Source of the DNA: Sphaerolaimus hirsutus
Lineage: Eukaryota > Nematoda > Chromadorea > Monhysterida > Sphaerolaimidae
Assembly (NCBI GenBank): GCA_964036195.1
Contig: OZ038451.1
Coordinates: 9,242,529-9,306,528, forward strand
DNA: 64,000 bases
Direction of reading: 5' to 3'
The position numbers and the translations under genes are program-made. Positions 43,501 through 51,944 of this stretch are shown in pieces. The notes beneath the pieces are model-generated. The model saw only the letters and a program-made list of their open reading frames with translations, did not search any database and was not told the DNA's origin. How positions within the stretch are numbered: position 1 is the stretch's first letter; each line of letters opens with the position of its first letter.

Positions 43501-46500
43501 AATGAGGCTTATTGTAGGGTTGGTTCTGGGTGCCATGCCAGACCAGATCTTGCAAAATGTCATGCAGTGTCAAAGGTCATGTAAATGTCATCTGAAATGC
43601 CAAATTTTCTTTTATTTTTCACTGGTTAATTGACATTTTTCATGACATTTAGGTACCATATTATCTCGAATAATTTTCCCTCCTTGAATAAACCCCCCTT
43701 CCTCAAAATACCCCATGTTTAGTGTAATTTATACCAGTTTGGGGTATGTTTTGGCCTACCGTATTTCCTCGAAATACCCCCCCTCAAAATACCCCCCCTC
43801 GTTTGACCCCCCCCCCCCTCTCGAGACCACTATGAAACAATCACCCCCCCCCCTCGAAATACCCCCCCCCCAGATTGAGTGTAAAGAGAACGTACATGCC
43901 AAATACTGCAGTTTGTGTTCTGCGTAGTGCAGAACACACGTAAAAACAATGTCGGAATCACGTTAGAACAGTGTTTATACCATCTACGTACTAATATTAG
44001 TCTACATAACCTTATAAATGGCGGTTTTTGTTGTATTTTTCGTCGTCTGCGTACGTTTCAGACAACAATTTCGTACTGGGATTTAAAAAAATTTCTTGTG
44101 AAATAATACCCCCCCCTCGAAATACCCCCCTCGTTTAACCCCCCCCCCCTCTCGGGACCACTATGAAACAATCACCCCCCGGGGGGTATTTCGAGGAAAT
44201 ACTGTATTCATGACATTTTCTGACAAAATGAAAAAACCTTGAATGAGGCCCCCTTGAAAAACCCCTCCCACAAAATTTGATGATGAAATAATGAACCCCC
44301 TGGGGGTATTTTGAGGAAATATGGTATTTGACACATTGCATGACATTTGACACACAATCTGGGAGTGGTTCCTCGTCTTGATACATTTTGAATCGAAATA
44401 TCTACATGGGAACTGGCTATATTCCCAACTGTAGCCTTTGGTGTGGTTATTATAGCTATTTTTGTGTGTGTGTGTGTGCTTTTGTTAATGGTAGCAGATA
44501 GGGTTCAAACAAATGAAGAAGTGTTTTCAGGATTGGATCTAAATTGGACTTATTGTTTGGCAAAGTTATCAAAAGTTATCAGAGTTATGATAAGTTACCT
44601 ATTCAATTACCATAGGTAGATTGGCTGGGTGAATTGGTAGGGTTTTGGGGTAGGGTGATCTCCCCCAACTAAATAAATACCTAATCTTTTTTTTTGGTTA
44701 AATTGAGCAACTGTAATTTCATACCCTCCAAAAATCACATCAAACCTGGTAATGTTATAAGTTACCCCTCAACTAACCAGTAACACTCAATCTGTGGGGG
44801 TGCGCTGGGTCTGCCACCCCACATTGCACATTTCCAGATGATGCTGTAGTGGCTGAGCCTGTGGGAGGGGGGGTGTTTTTGAAAGACAATCCTATTTGGC
44901 TCTCATTTTGGTGAATGATATTTAGGTTTGTAAGTATGGTAAATAAATGTTGAATGTGTTGCTGAATTATTTTTGTGGGTCTTTCTGATATTTAGTGATG
45001 GGATGATGCTATTTGCACTTGGCACCATTTTTATGGCACCCTGTGAGTCTCTCGGAATGGCGCCATGACTAGTGATGTAAAGGCACCGGGGCACCGGTGC
45101 CCCGGTGCTGGGCACCGAAGGGCACCAGCACCGGTGCTGGTGCGGTGCCATTGCAATCTTCAGGGGTGCCATGCCGGTGCCGGTGCCATTTTTTTCAGAA
45201 TAGCACCGGTGCCGGTGCGGTGCGGTGCCATTTTTTTGCCGGTGCCAAAGGTGCTAGCACCAGGGCCAAAGTAAAAGGCACCGGGAAAGGCACCGGCCAA
45301 GGCTTCATGTGCTGTGCAATTTTGTCCATAGTATGTGCTTATTCATATTTCAAAAAACAGCGATATATTTACACAACCGTTTTTGCCTATTTTGTAAACC
45401 TCCCATCAAATAAATATACCTACTGTGAAATCCATTATACCCGATACGTGATCTGATGAGCGAATCTAAAATTTTGTCGAATTTTAAATCATTTTTATAT
45501 TTTATATTTATCTTACTTTTTTGTTCAAAATTTGTTGTCAGATTATGACAGAGATAGTTTCATTCTCTGTACAGCAACGACTCCGATCAGTAGACAATAG
45601 TGGCTATGGACATTGTAGTGAATTAAATGTTTTATCTTTCACTTGTAATCATTGTAAATGCTTCATAAAAGTGATTGCCAGATCATTCTGATCATTTTAA
45701 GTGCTTAACCATCAAAATCGGTTGAAAATTCATTTAAATATGCACTTCCAATGGTGAGACCACTGAGAAACTGCCCGATATTTACTTCGGAAATTCCAGC
45801 CCGGTGCGGTGCCTTTCGGTGCTAGCACCGGCAACCCGCCGGTGCCCTTCGGTGCCGGTGCCATTTTTTCCAAAAGGCACCGGTGCCGGTGCGGTGCGGT
45901 GCCATTTTCTGGCCGGTGCCCCAGGGTGCCAGGTGCCCTTTTCATGCGTTGGCAAAGGTGCCGGTGCGGTGTGGTGCCATTTTTCCCGGTGCCTTTAACA
46001 TCACTAGCCATGACTACCCCGAGTGTGACAGTTCCAATGTCCATTTTCCATCACTAATCATAGCTTGTACATCAACGCACTCATTCCATCAAAATTCAAA
46101 GTACCTGCAGTGGTTGTTGGCTGGGGGGCAGCTGCAGTTGTGGTTGGTGCTCCAGTTGCTGCGGTTTCTTCTTCAAAGCCACCTGTAAATTTGAAAGGGG
46201 ATGCTAATAGGTTGGTTGTTTGGGTGAACCTTTTTTATTTATGTTATTCTTCAATTTTTATTTTTTTCTGAGATTTTGCTAACCATGGTGACAAGACTAG
46301 CACATTCCTGGACAAGCATGGCACGATCAATCTGGTGCCAATTCCACAAGTGGAGTAGTTAAATACTATTTTCGAAATACAAACTGAAATGAGAAGTAAA
46401 AAGCAAAGTGAACTTTTCATTTCTGAAATTTCTATCGTATTTCTCTTTGGAATTTGGAGCACATAAACGCCGATAAGTCACTGATACTGCTCTTGTCACT

Positions 46501-48968
46501 TTACAAAGTGACGTCACAGTTGTTAAAAGTACTGAACTTTTCTCAAAGTAAATGTAATTTATTTTTATTTTACTCATGGCTGAGTACAGAAAACAGTAAG
46601 TAAATGTTTTTTACTTTTACACTCCGTAAAATGTGAGTAAAATACTTTTTTCCTGGGAAAGCATAAAAGTGGGTATTTTTCTTGCAGAAAATGTAAAAGT
46701 GAGTATTTTTCCTCACTGAAAATGTAAAACTGAGTATTTTCTCTCACAGAAAACATAACAGTCAGCACTTTTTGAACTTTGACTCTGTAATACACCAAAG
46801 ATGTGGGGGTTGCTCTCCTGATTCAAATCTCTTGGGAAAATACCCAATGTTTGTCACTCTTTGCCTGTCAAAATGACTTTCTATGTCCCCTTACAATACA
46901 TTTTCGGTACTAGCATACTTTCAAAAAGTACGCGAGTAAGTGAGTATTTTACCGGTATTTTTATGTACTCGAGTATACGTATTTATCGAGTAAACGTAAA
47001 TAGGTTTTATTTTAAAACTATGAGTGACACCAATAAAACTAACAATCTTTTTCATCTGAGCCATCGGGGCAATCGTTGTTCCCATCGCACCACTGGTCCA
47101 TAGTGTAGCATTTCGATAGATCTCCGCATTCGAATTCGTTCTTGTCCCAGTCGCAGGTCAGTTCGCGTTTTTTCAATGCGCCTTTGTATTTATTCTTTGT
47201 TTTCTTTGATTTTGTTTTGGTGTTTCTTTGACCCAGTACTAGTGATGGAAAAGCGCCATGGCGCTGGCGCCTGGCGCTAGCGCCAAAGCAAAAAGCGCCA
47301 TGGCGCTTTTGGCGCTTGGCGCCATTTTCTGGTGGCGCTATTAGCGCCTGGCGCCCGCATTTTAAATGGCGCCAAAAAAGCGCCAACCATGATTACAAAA
47401 ATTGTTATAATACCGTGAAAATCGACAGCCCAGTTGACCAATTTTGAGAACAACTGTATAAATATTGATCAATAGAAGGATTTTGGGGCCCTTTATATTA
47501 ATAAAATATTGATTGGGCAATATTTGGGGGACAAATGGATATAGCGACATAGAATAATAGCAGACATGTTAAACTATGTTTACTTTTTACTCCAGAGGTC
47601 CTCATATTTGAGTGTGGGGCGAATATTTTCGTGTTTGCTCCAAAAAAATGTGCTAGCATTATATTTACCCACCTTCATTCATTTAAAGCCTCAACTGATA
47701 AACGTTGATAACTAAAAGTTTATTTTAAAACAAGGGCATTTTTTATCTTTTAATGGCCTCAAATAATTTCCCTTCTTAAATAGATCCCCCCTCAAAAAGG
47801 CAAACGAAATCATAATTCCCTGGTTCGATAAATACAAACTTGGGCAAACAGTGCAATTAGCAAATGCAACATTTACACTGGGTATTTTTCGAGTGCATGT
47901 AAACAATAAATTGTTTTGTATAGCAAAGGAAAAATACCATGAATTCTCAAATAAGTCCTCTCCGTAGAATACCACCAACTGTTAGTCAAATGAGAAAAAA
48001 ACGTCCCTTAAATAACTGCACCTTATAGCTGTGTGAGGGACAAAGAACTCACCCATTGAAAGCTTCCCAGTCACAATTTTTGGCTGAAACATATATCCCT
48101 GGTGATTTTAACAATGTATGAAACATTGTAGTGGTTGATTGAACTTTAATGGCAAAAGTGAAATTGACTACTACAACGTACGCGGTACGTCACAGTTATG
48201 AATTCATAATTCTACAAATGAAATGCAGAAATTTTTTTGGCGCTGGCGCTATTGGCGCTTGGCGCCATTACCCTCTGGCGCCATTGGCGCTTGGCGCTGG
48301 GGTTCAGAAAAGCGCCATGGCGCTTTTGGCGCTTGGCGCTATTTTGCTCTGGCGCCATTGGCGCTTGACGCTGGGGGTCAGAAAAGCGTCATGGCGCTTT
48401 TGGCGCTTGGCGCTAAAAATCTGGCGCTTTTTCCATCACTACCCAGTACAACCCCCAAGTGCATACATAATTGTAAAAACTGGTGAACTTTGTGGTGGCA
48501 CTGCATTTTTTCAAATCTGCTTCACACATTTTTCCGCATCTGCTTCACATATTTTTCCAACTCTTCACGAACTGGGGGCAGTCCCAGACCCTGTAAGATG
48601 TCAAATGTCACGAAGTTGCCATTTTTCAGGGCATTTTCCATGACTTTTGACACTTTGCATGACATTTGACATTTTACAGGGACTGGGAGTGCCCCCAGCT
48701 GTGAAAGCGCCGCATCTATTGTGCTAGCTCAAAAGCAGACAACTAAACGCTTGGAAAAGAATGCCATGACATTTTGATGCTTGGCATCAATATTTTGATT
48801 TTTTGACGTCACTATACATTGGAGTAATTTAAGCAACTTTGGCGTAATTTTAGGTTATTCGTAGGCAATGTTTGTGAGACTAAAAACATTTCAATTACCT
48901 GTATTTTTATTACGTCTGGCTGATGAAATTGCCACCAGCATAACAACACAGCACAAAAATAGCTTCAT
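34364..48968 (-). CDS. Gene B: secreted LDLa-linker-chymotrypsin-like protease
   Basis: I assembled nine exons: 48899-48968, 47044-47181, 46105-46182, 44778-44858, 43322-43481, 39222-39357, 38850-38994, 35576-35736 and 34364-34525. They sum to 1131 nt, 376 residues plus TGA, with every phase matching. The order is a signal peptide ([15 protein letters not shown]), an LDL-receptor class A domain with six Cys and the acidic DGSDEKDC calcium box, a Thr/Ala/Pro-rich linker, a VQCG propeptide Cys, [18 protein letters not shown] and CMGDSGGP. Ser189, Met192, Gly216 and Gly226 point to chymotrypsin-like specificity. The 136-201 disulfide is missing on both sides, as in gene A. The mature N-terminus is again preceded by Gly. 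The family role is secretion and proteolysis, with LDLa modules usually binding ligands in a calcium-dependent way. The introns are crowded with nested transposons. The catalytic half is clearly paralogous to gene A. Confidence 0.9.
34555..35085 (-). mobile_element. hAT-type element, CAGGGG/AGGAGACCCCTG family
   Basis: The right end CTAGGAGACCCCTG matches 20736-21254 and the left end starts CAGGGGGGGAGG. The flanks TGTGGGAT / AGTGGGAT form a one-mismatch 8-bp duplication. It lies in gene B intron 8, only about 30 bp beyond the exon 9 acceptor. Confidence 0.75.
35576..35736 (-). CDS. Gene B exon 8
   Basis: It encodes [20 protein letters not shown] through to DGSGCM, with Cys168, Cys182 and Cys191. 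The donor is ATG|GTGGGT and the acceptor is CCCTCAG. Confidence 0.9.
35857..36541. repeat. TIR element with GTACCGATCTACA arrays
   Basis: The ends GAAGGGTGTGCTTCT and AGAAGCACACCCTTC are inverted. The interior repeats the words AAAAGTACCGATCTACA and GTGCTTTTAAAGGTACTGA many times. The target duplication is unclear. It lies in gene B intron 7. Confidence 0.65.
36800..38518. mobile_element. Probable hAT-type element with nested insertions
   Basis: The ends CAGAGTTGCAAAAATGTAAA and TTTTAACAACTCTG have flanks GTTACCTC / GTCACTTC (6 of 8 bases). Related ends occur at 27664, 46516 and 60417-60957. It contains a fragment of the CAGGGACGTATCC family (36987-37030) and a complete TACCGTA-type element (37997-38448). 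Confidence 0.5.
37997..38448. repeat. TACCGTATTACCTCGAATTA-type element
   Basis: The inverted ends TACCGTATTACCTCGAATTA and ATTTCGAGGTAATACGTTA enclose C-runs. It is nested in 36800-38518. Confidence 0.65.
38850..38994 (-). CDS. Gene B exon 7: Asp102
   Basis: It encodes [24 protein letters not shown] and GLMLAG. The acceptor is CAAACAG and the donor is GCAG|GTAATG. Confidence 0.92.
39222..39357 (-). CDS. Gene B exon 6
   Basis: It encodes [15 protein letters not shown] through to [10 protein letters not shown]. The acceptor is TTTTCAAAG and the donor is GCT|GTAAGT. Confidence 0.9.
39659..40115 (+). mobile_element. TIR element carrying an exon-like fragment
   Basis: It starts GTATACTCGGGTTACTTTA and ends ATCATGTTCGCCGAGTATAT, the end type seen at 10947-11189 and 61647-61896. 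Unlike those short copies it holds about 200 bp of coding-like sequence on the plus strand (see 39700-39890). That frame closes with a strong donor (GACG|GTAAGT), opposite in strand to gene B in whose intron it lies. This fits a TIR element that has captured part of a gene. Confidence 0.5.
39700..39890 (+). pseudogene. Captured exon-like fragment
   Basis: The open frame includes [33 protein letters not shown] and [14 protein letters not shown], followed by GTAAGT. It has balanced base composition, unlike the surrounding AT-rich DNA. No family was recognised. It has no visible start or acceptor of its own and sits inside a TIR element, so it is treated as a gene fragment. Confidence 0.4.
41029..41679. 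mobile_element. Foldback element, inner copy 1
   Basis: The arms start CGCTGACGCAGTCAGG and include CACCTGACTGCGTTTAAAAA-type words. The loop contains TTTGTTCCTGCAATGATGTC followed by TGACGTAA. It is adjacent to inner copy 2. Confidence 0.65.
41685..42760. mobile_element. Foldback element, inner copy 2
   Basis: The ends AACACCTTCCCGGTCACGTC and the inverse are flanked by TATA on both sides (41681-41684 and 42761-42764). Arms of about 300 bp carry CCGGCACCC, CGACCCACC and AAATTTGGGG words. The core near 42240-42275 repeats TTTTTGTTCCTGCAATGATG. Confidence 0.72.
43322..43481 (-). CDS. Gene B exon 5: IVGG and His57
   Basis: It encodes [19 protein letters not shown], the Cys42 region GCGGSL and [13 protein letters not shown]. 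The acceptor is TACCCTTACAG and the donor is CAC|GTGAGT. Confidence 0.93.
43654..44326. repeat. TACCATATTATCTCGAATAA-type element
   Basis: The inverted ends TACCATATTATCTCGAA and TTGAGGAAATATGGTA enclose C-runs. It is nested in 43521-44371 and contains 43757-44206. Confidence 0.6.
43757..44206. repeat. TACCGTATTTCCTCGAAATA-type element
   Basis: The ends TACCGTATTTCCTCGAAATA and TTTCGAGGAAATACTGTA enclose C-run words CTCGAAATACCCCCCC. Its unique middle (AGATTGAGTGTAAAGAGAAC ... GTAGTGCAGAACACACG) is shared almost word for word with 55868-56320. Confidence 0.7.
44778..44858 (-). CDS. Gene B exon 4: propeptide with lone Cys
   Basis: It encodes [18 protein letters not shown] and HPHRLSVT. It aligns with gene A exon 2 from SSG onward. 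The acceptor is CCCACAG and the donor is ACTG|GTTAGT. Confidence 0.88.
45070..46006. mobile_element. hAT-type element, TAGTGATG ends, GGCACC-rich
   Basis: The ends TAGTGATGTAAAGGCACC and GGTGCCTTTAACATCACTA are flanked by the exact 8-bp duplication GCCATGAC (45062-45069 and 46007-46014). Subterminal blocks are dense GGCACCGGTGCC palindromes, and the open frames over them are by-products. It lies in gene B intron 3. Confidence 0.9.
46105..46182 (-). CDS. Gene B exon 3: Thr/Ala/Pro linker
   Basis: It completes the last LDLa Cys (T|GT), then encodes [20 protein letters not shown] and PTTTA, a likely O-glycosylated flexible linker. The acceptor is AAATTTACAG and the donor is GCAG|GTACTT. Gene A has no equivalent. 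Confidence 0.85.
47044..47181 (-). CDS. Gene B exon 2: LDLa domain
   Basis: It encodes [38 protein letters not shown], with the sixth Cys split across the intron. Cys spacing and the acidic C-terminal box match LDL-receptor class A. The donor is GATT|GTTAGT. The acceptor (AAATACAAAG) is weak, has no pyrimidine tract, and was chosen because its phase joins exactly to exon 1. A hAT element begins 58 bp upstream. Confidence 0.85.
47240..48441. mobile_element. hAT-type element, TAGTGATGG ends, GGCGCC-rich
   Basis: The ends TAGTGATGGAAAAGCGCC and GGCGCTTTTTCCATCACTA are flanked by the exact 8-bp duplication CCCAGTAC (47232-47239 and 48442-48449). Subterminal blocks consist of GCGCCATGGCGC palindromes. 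The unique interior has no transposase. It lies in gene B intron 1, immediately upstream of the LDLa exon. Confidence 0.92.
48572..48698. repeat. CCCTGTAAA-type palindrome
   Basis: The ends CTGGGGGCAGTCCCAGACCC and GGGACTGGGAGTGCCCCCAG are inverted, with TGTCAAATGTCA/TGACATTTGACA between. It is the cleanest example of this family in the window. Confidence 0.75.
48899..48968 (-). CDS. Gene B exon 1: signal peptide
   Basis: It encodes [20 protein letters not shown] and KNT plus one base (phase 1), with donor ACAG|GTAATT. Sequence around the ATG (AATCAAGAAT upstream) matches gene A. Confidence 0.85.
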
Positions 48969-49060
48969 TATTCTTGATTATAGGTAAATTTGTTCAATAT
49001 TTTCAGTTGGATTTGAATGCAAAAGCAGGAACTGAATGTTTTCTGATTTATAACCACGAC

Positions 49061-49068
49061 TTTTATAT
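49061..49068 (-). promoter_or_regulatory. TATA box of gene B
   Basis: GCATATAAAAG on the minus strand lies about 95 bp upstream of the ATG, in the same flanking context as in gene A. Confidence 0.75.
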
Positions 49069-49178
49069 GCCCGAATTTGATGTATTTTATTGAATCAAAA
49101 TGAAAGGTGAAAAGGTTATTTTATTGTGTCGTGAAATCGTCAAGCTGAATACATAAATTTCAGTGGATAATGGGCCCC

Positions 49179-49394
49179 CACACACTGGATGTCAACTGAA
49201 TTCGTGTCAACACAATGTCAACTGAATTTAAGTGATACTGTGATTTCAACTTATCTATCTGATAGAGCATAGTTAATTTTACATCATGACACTTCATTTT
49301 CATTTTTCCTGTTCAGTGTGATGCTTTTTACAAACTTCTTGTTTTTTCAATTGACACTGAGTTGACGCGAATTTGCGATGTCAACTAGTGTGTG
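49179..49394. mobile_element. CACACACTGG-ended element, probable hAT
   Basis: The ends CACACACTGGATGTCAACTG and GATGTCAACTAGTGTGTG are flanked by TGGGCCCC / TGGGCCCA, a one-mismatch 8-bp duplication. It lies just upstream of the gene B promoter and is related to 6612-6982. Confidence 0.7.
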
Positions 49395-49569
49395 TGGGCC
49401 CAAAAGCTCGAAAATTGAATAAACGGTTAAATCTGTGTAAAGTGGACTTTTAGCTTCAATTGTGTGATTTTTCAATAAACACATAGGTGGGGAAGTTTCT
49501 TTCAAAATCTGTGGCGCCATACATGCCTGAATCACTAGACATCACCCCTTGAATTGACTCCCCCCTCAA

Positions 49570-49770
49570 AATACCCCCAGGTGCCAATCCCAGATCCTGT
49601 AAAGTGTATGACATTTTACATTAGATTTGACAAAGTGTTAATTGTCATGACAAATGCAAAGTGAAGTGTTAATTGTCATGCAAATTTCAGTAAAATTTTT
49701 TTCCTTCATTTTGATTGCCGTTTTACATGACATTTGGCACTTCACACGGTCTGGGATTGCACCCAGGTCT
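49570..49770. repeat. CCCTGTAAA-type palindrome
   Basis: The ends CAGGTGCCAATCCCAGATCC and CGGTCTGGGATTGCACCCAG are inverted, with TGTCATGACAAATG words inside. Confidence 0.65.
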
Positions 49771-49829
49771 CAGAGAGCGGAGAAAAAATAACTCCCCTTG
49801 AAAAAAACCTTTTTGAATGATGTACATCA

Positions 49830-50262
49830 TACCGTAAATTCTCTAATAATGTGACAGCTCTCCAATAATACGACATCTCCAATACTGCGACACCCCTGGG
49901 CACGGTATGTGAGTATAATGCGACACTCTCCAATAATGCGATCCCCTGAGAAAAACAAACAAATAATAAAAACAACGTAACGATGTCGCAATCGGCGGAA
50001 GCCACGGATTCCGCGCTTTCGGCCCATCGCTTTACAATGTCATGCTAATATTTGAGTTATGTGGACAGTGAAGTTTATGATTCGAGGAAACATATATAAT
50101 GCGACACTCTCCAATAATGCGCCATCTCCAATAGTGCGACCCCCGAAAATGTGCTGAAAACAAAAGTACGACACTCGCATTATTAGAGAATTTACGGTAT
50201 ACACCCACATGCAATACCCTACCCTTTATACGAGAGTCGCATTATTAGAGAATTTACGGTAT
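49830..50262. repeat. TACCGTAAATTCTCTAATAA-type element
   Basis: The ends TACCGTAAATTCTCTAATAA and TTATTAGAGAATTTACGGTA are inverted, with internal CTCCAATAATGCGACA repeats. A short tail unit is duplicated in tandem after 50199. This is a third TACCGTA family, different inside from those at 1353 and 19168. Confidence 0.7.
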
Positions 50263-51818
50263 ACACCCACATGCAATACCCCCTTTATATTTATGCATGC
50301 CCATATAGAAAGTAGTGGTCCAGTTTGCTTATTCACTTAAAACGTGCTCAGTGTGCTTATTCAATGATATACGGTACCTTCAGTTTCAAATTTCAAGAGT
50401 AAAGAAGGATTTTCCACCCATGGACATTGTTGTTATTTAATTCTCTTTCAAATATCATTTTACACAAAAGCAGCATATAAACAGTCAATTTGGACATTTG
50501 ACATTTGATTGGTTATCCCGATATTCAGCTAATGCTTTGAATTTTATTTTATTTTCGTGTTTTATTGTGTAGAAATGAGAAGGTAATAATTTATGGGGTG
50601 AAAATGTTCAGCTAAAGTACCAAACATCCAAAAATAGTACATTTTACATCAATACATATATATTTTAGTACCTTATTTTAAATACTTTTAATACAAAAAT
50701 ATTATGCACTTGAATAAATTGTCATACATGAAACAAAATCACTCACTTTCTATCTATCTAAAATTATCTACATAAATTCACTGCACTTAAAACACAATTT
50801 TGAATGCAATATTTACAGTTTGTTACCCAAAACTCAAAATGGTTTGTAAGAATAAACAAGATTTTTGAATAACCTTTATAATCTCACAGTTAAAAATGTT
50901 CTGAAATTGGTGGGACAGTGAATTTGGTCAACTTGGATATAGCCATCAAAATACAGCATATTATAAAAATTGGAATTTTGTAAAATTAGAACAATTGCAT
51001 GAAATGCATTCTCATGTCCAGCAACTTCAGGTATACCTACATACTTCAGGTACATAAAAATTGTTAGGTATACAGATACTTTGGGTCATGTGAGCACCAA
51101 CTCACAATCTCTGAATAGCATAAAAAAATACAAATGAAAATGCAACCATTCATTCTGAAGATTCTCATCAAAATGATTAAATCCATTACTGCCTAATTAT
51201 CCGACTACATGAACCTGATCATAAGAAAGCCAGTGCCTGAATTTATATGGCATCAAAAAGTTCAATGAAACACTAGATTTACCAGCAATGAACTAGTCAT
51301 AGCTGCATGATGAAGTGTCATCAAATGTCTTCACATTCAAATCACTGAACATTTTCTGTGAAGGGCATTGAAGGAAGCCAGATGTGTGTGAAGTGTTTTC
51401 AGTGAATACACCTCCACATGTTTTATGAGATTTTTGACACATATTTTTTACCTAAATAAAATGCCTACAGTCACTTAACAAATAAAACTTTTGTTGCGAA
51501 AAGTACCAACACCAACAATGCCAAATTACTAATAAATTTTGATGGCATATACTGGTTGTCATATCTGTTGCTGGTGCTGTATATGGCACTGGCACCAGTG
51601 CAATGTCACCATTTCAACCAAATTGACAATTCAAATCATGCTGTAATGTGCAATGTCATGACACCAAAAATACACACCAAAGCGAGGAAATTCCAAAGGC
51701 ACGCACTAGTAACAAAAATACACACCATACATCATAAATGCATCAACACAAACTAGAATATTCAAATTTTCTTGAAAAAGATTCATACTTCAAAAAACAC
51801 TTGGCAGCAAGCTGAAAC
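50263..51818. other. AT-rich intergenic DNA
   Basis: No exon, element end or tandem repeat was recognised. This is the quietest stretch of the window and holds the 3' side of gene C and the far upstream side of gene B. Confidence 0.4.
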
Positions 51819-51944
51819 TTAAAAATTTCTGGCCTGTTTGAGCAATTGGTCAACCCTGTTGTACCAGGGATCTTGGTGCAGTGACACCAGAACAAAATCA
51901 CTCCCTACAATCCTTGAATCAGCTTTGTGCAGATAGGTTTGGTC
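51819..51944 (-). CDS. Gene C last exon
   Basis: It encodes DQTYLHKADSRIVGSDFVLV, SLHQDPWYNRVDQLLKQARN, F and TAA. The acceptor is TTGAACTCAG. Phase 0 matches the preceding donor. Confidence 0.6.
   Translation of the reverse strand, partial: DQTYLHKADSRIVGSDFVLVSLHQDPWYNRVDQLLKQARNF

Larger units (their letters stand above)
43521..44371. repeat. CCCTGTAAA-type palindrome, interrupted
   Basis: The left part (CTGGGTGCCATGCCAGACC... CATGCAGTGTCAAAGG) and the right part (TTGCATGACATTTGACAC... CTGGGAGTGG) form the palindrome. Between them sits a TACCATA-type element, which is itself split by another. The order of insertion can be read from the nesting. Confidence 0.6.

Noticed and set aside
45065..46188. 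Several overlapping open frames rich in Arg, Pro and Gly
   Set aside because: They lie over the GGCACCGGTGCC arrays of a hAT element.
48149..48643. 164-codon open frame rich in Trp, Arg and Leu
   Set aside because: It crosses the GGCGCC arrays and the right end of the hAT element at 47240-48441, then a palindrome.
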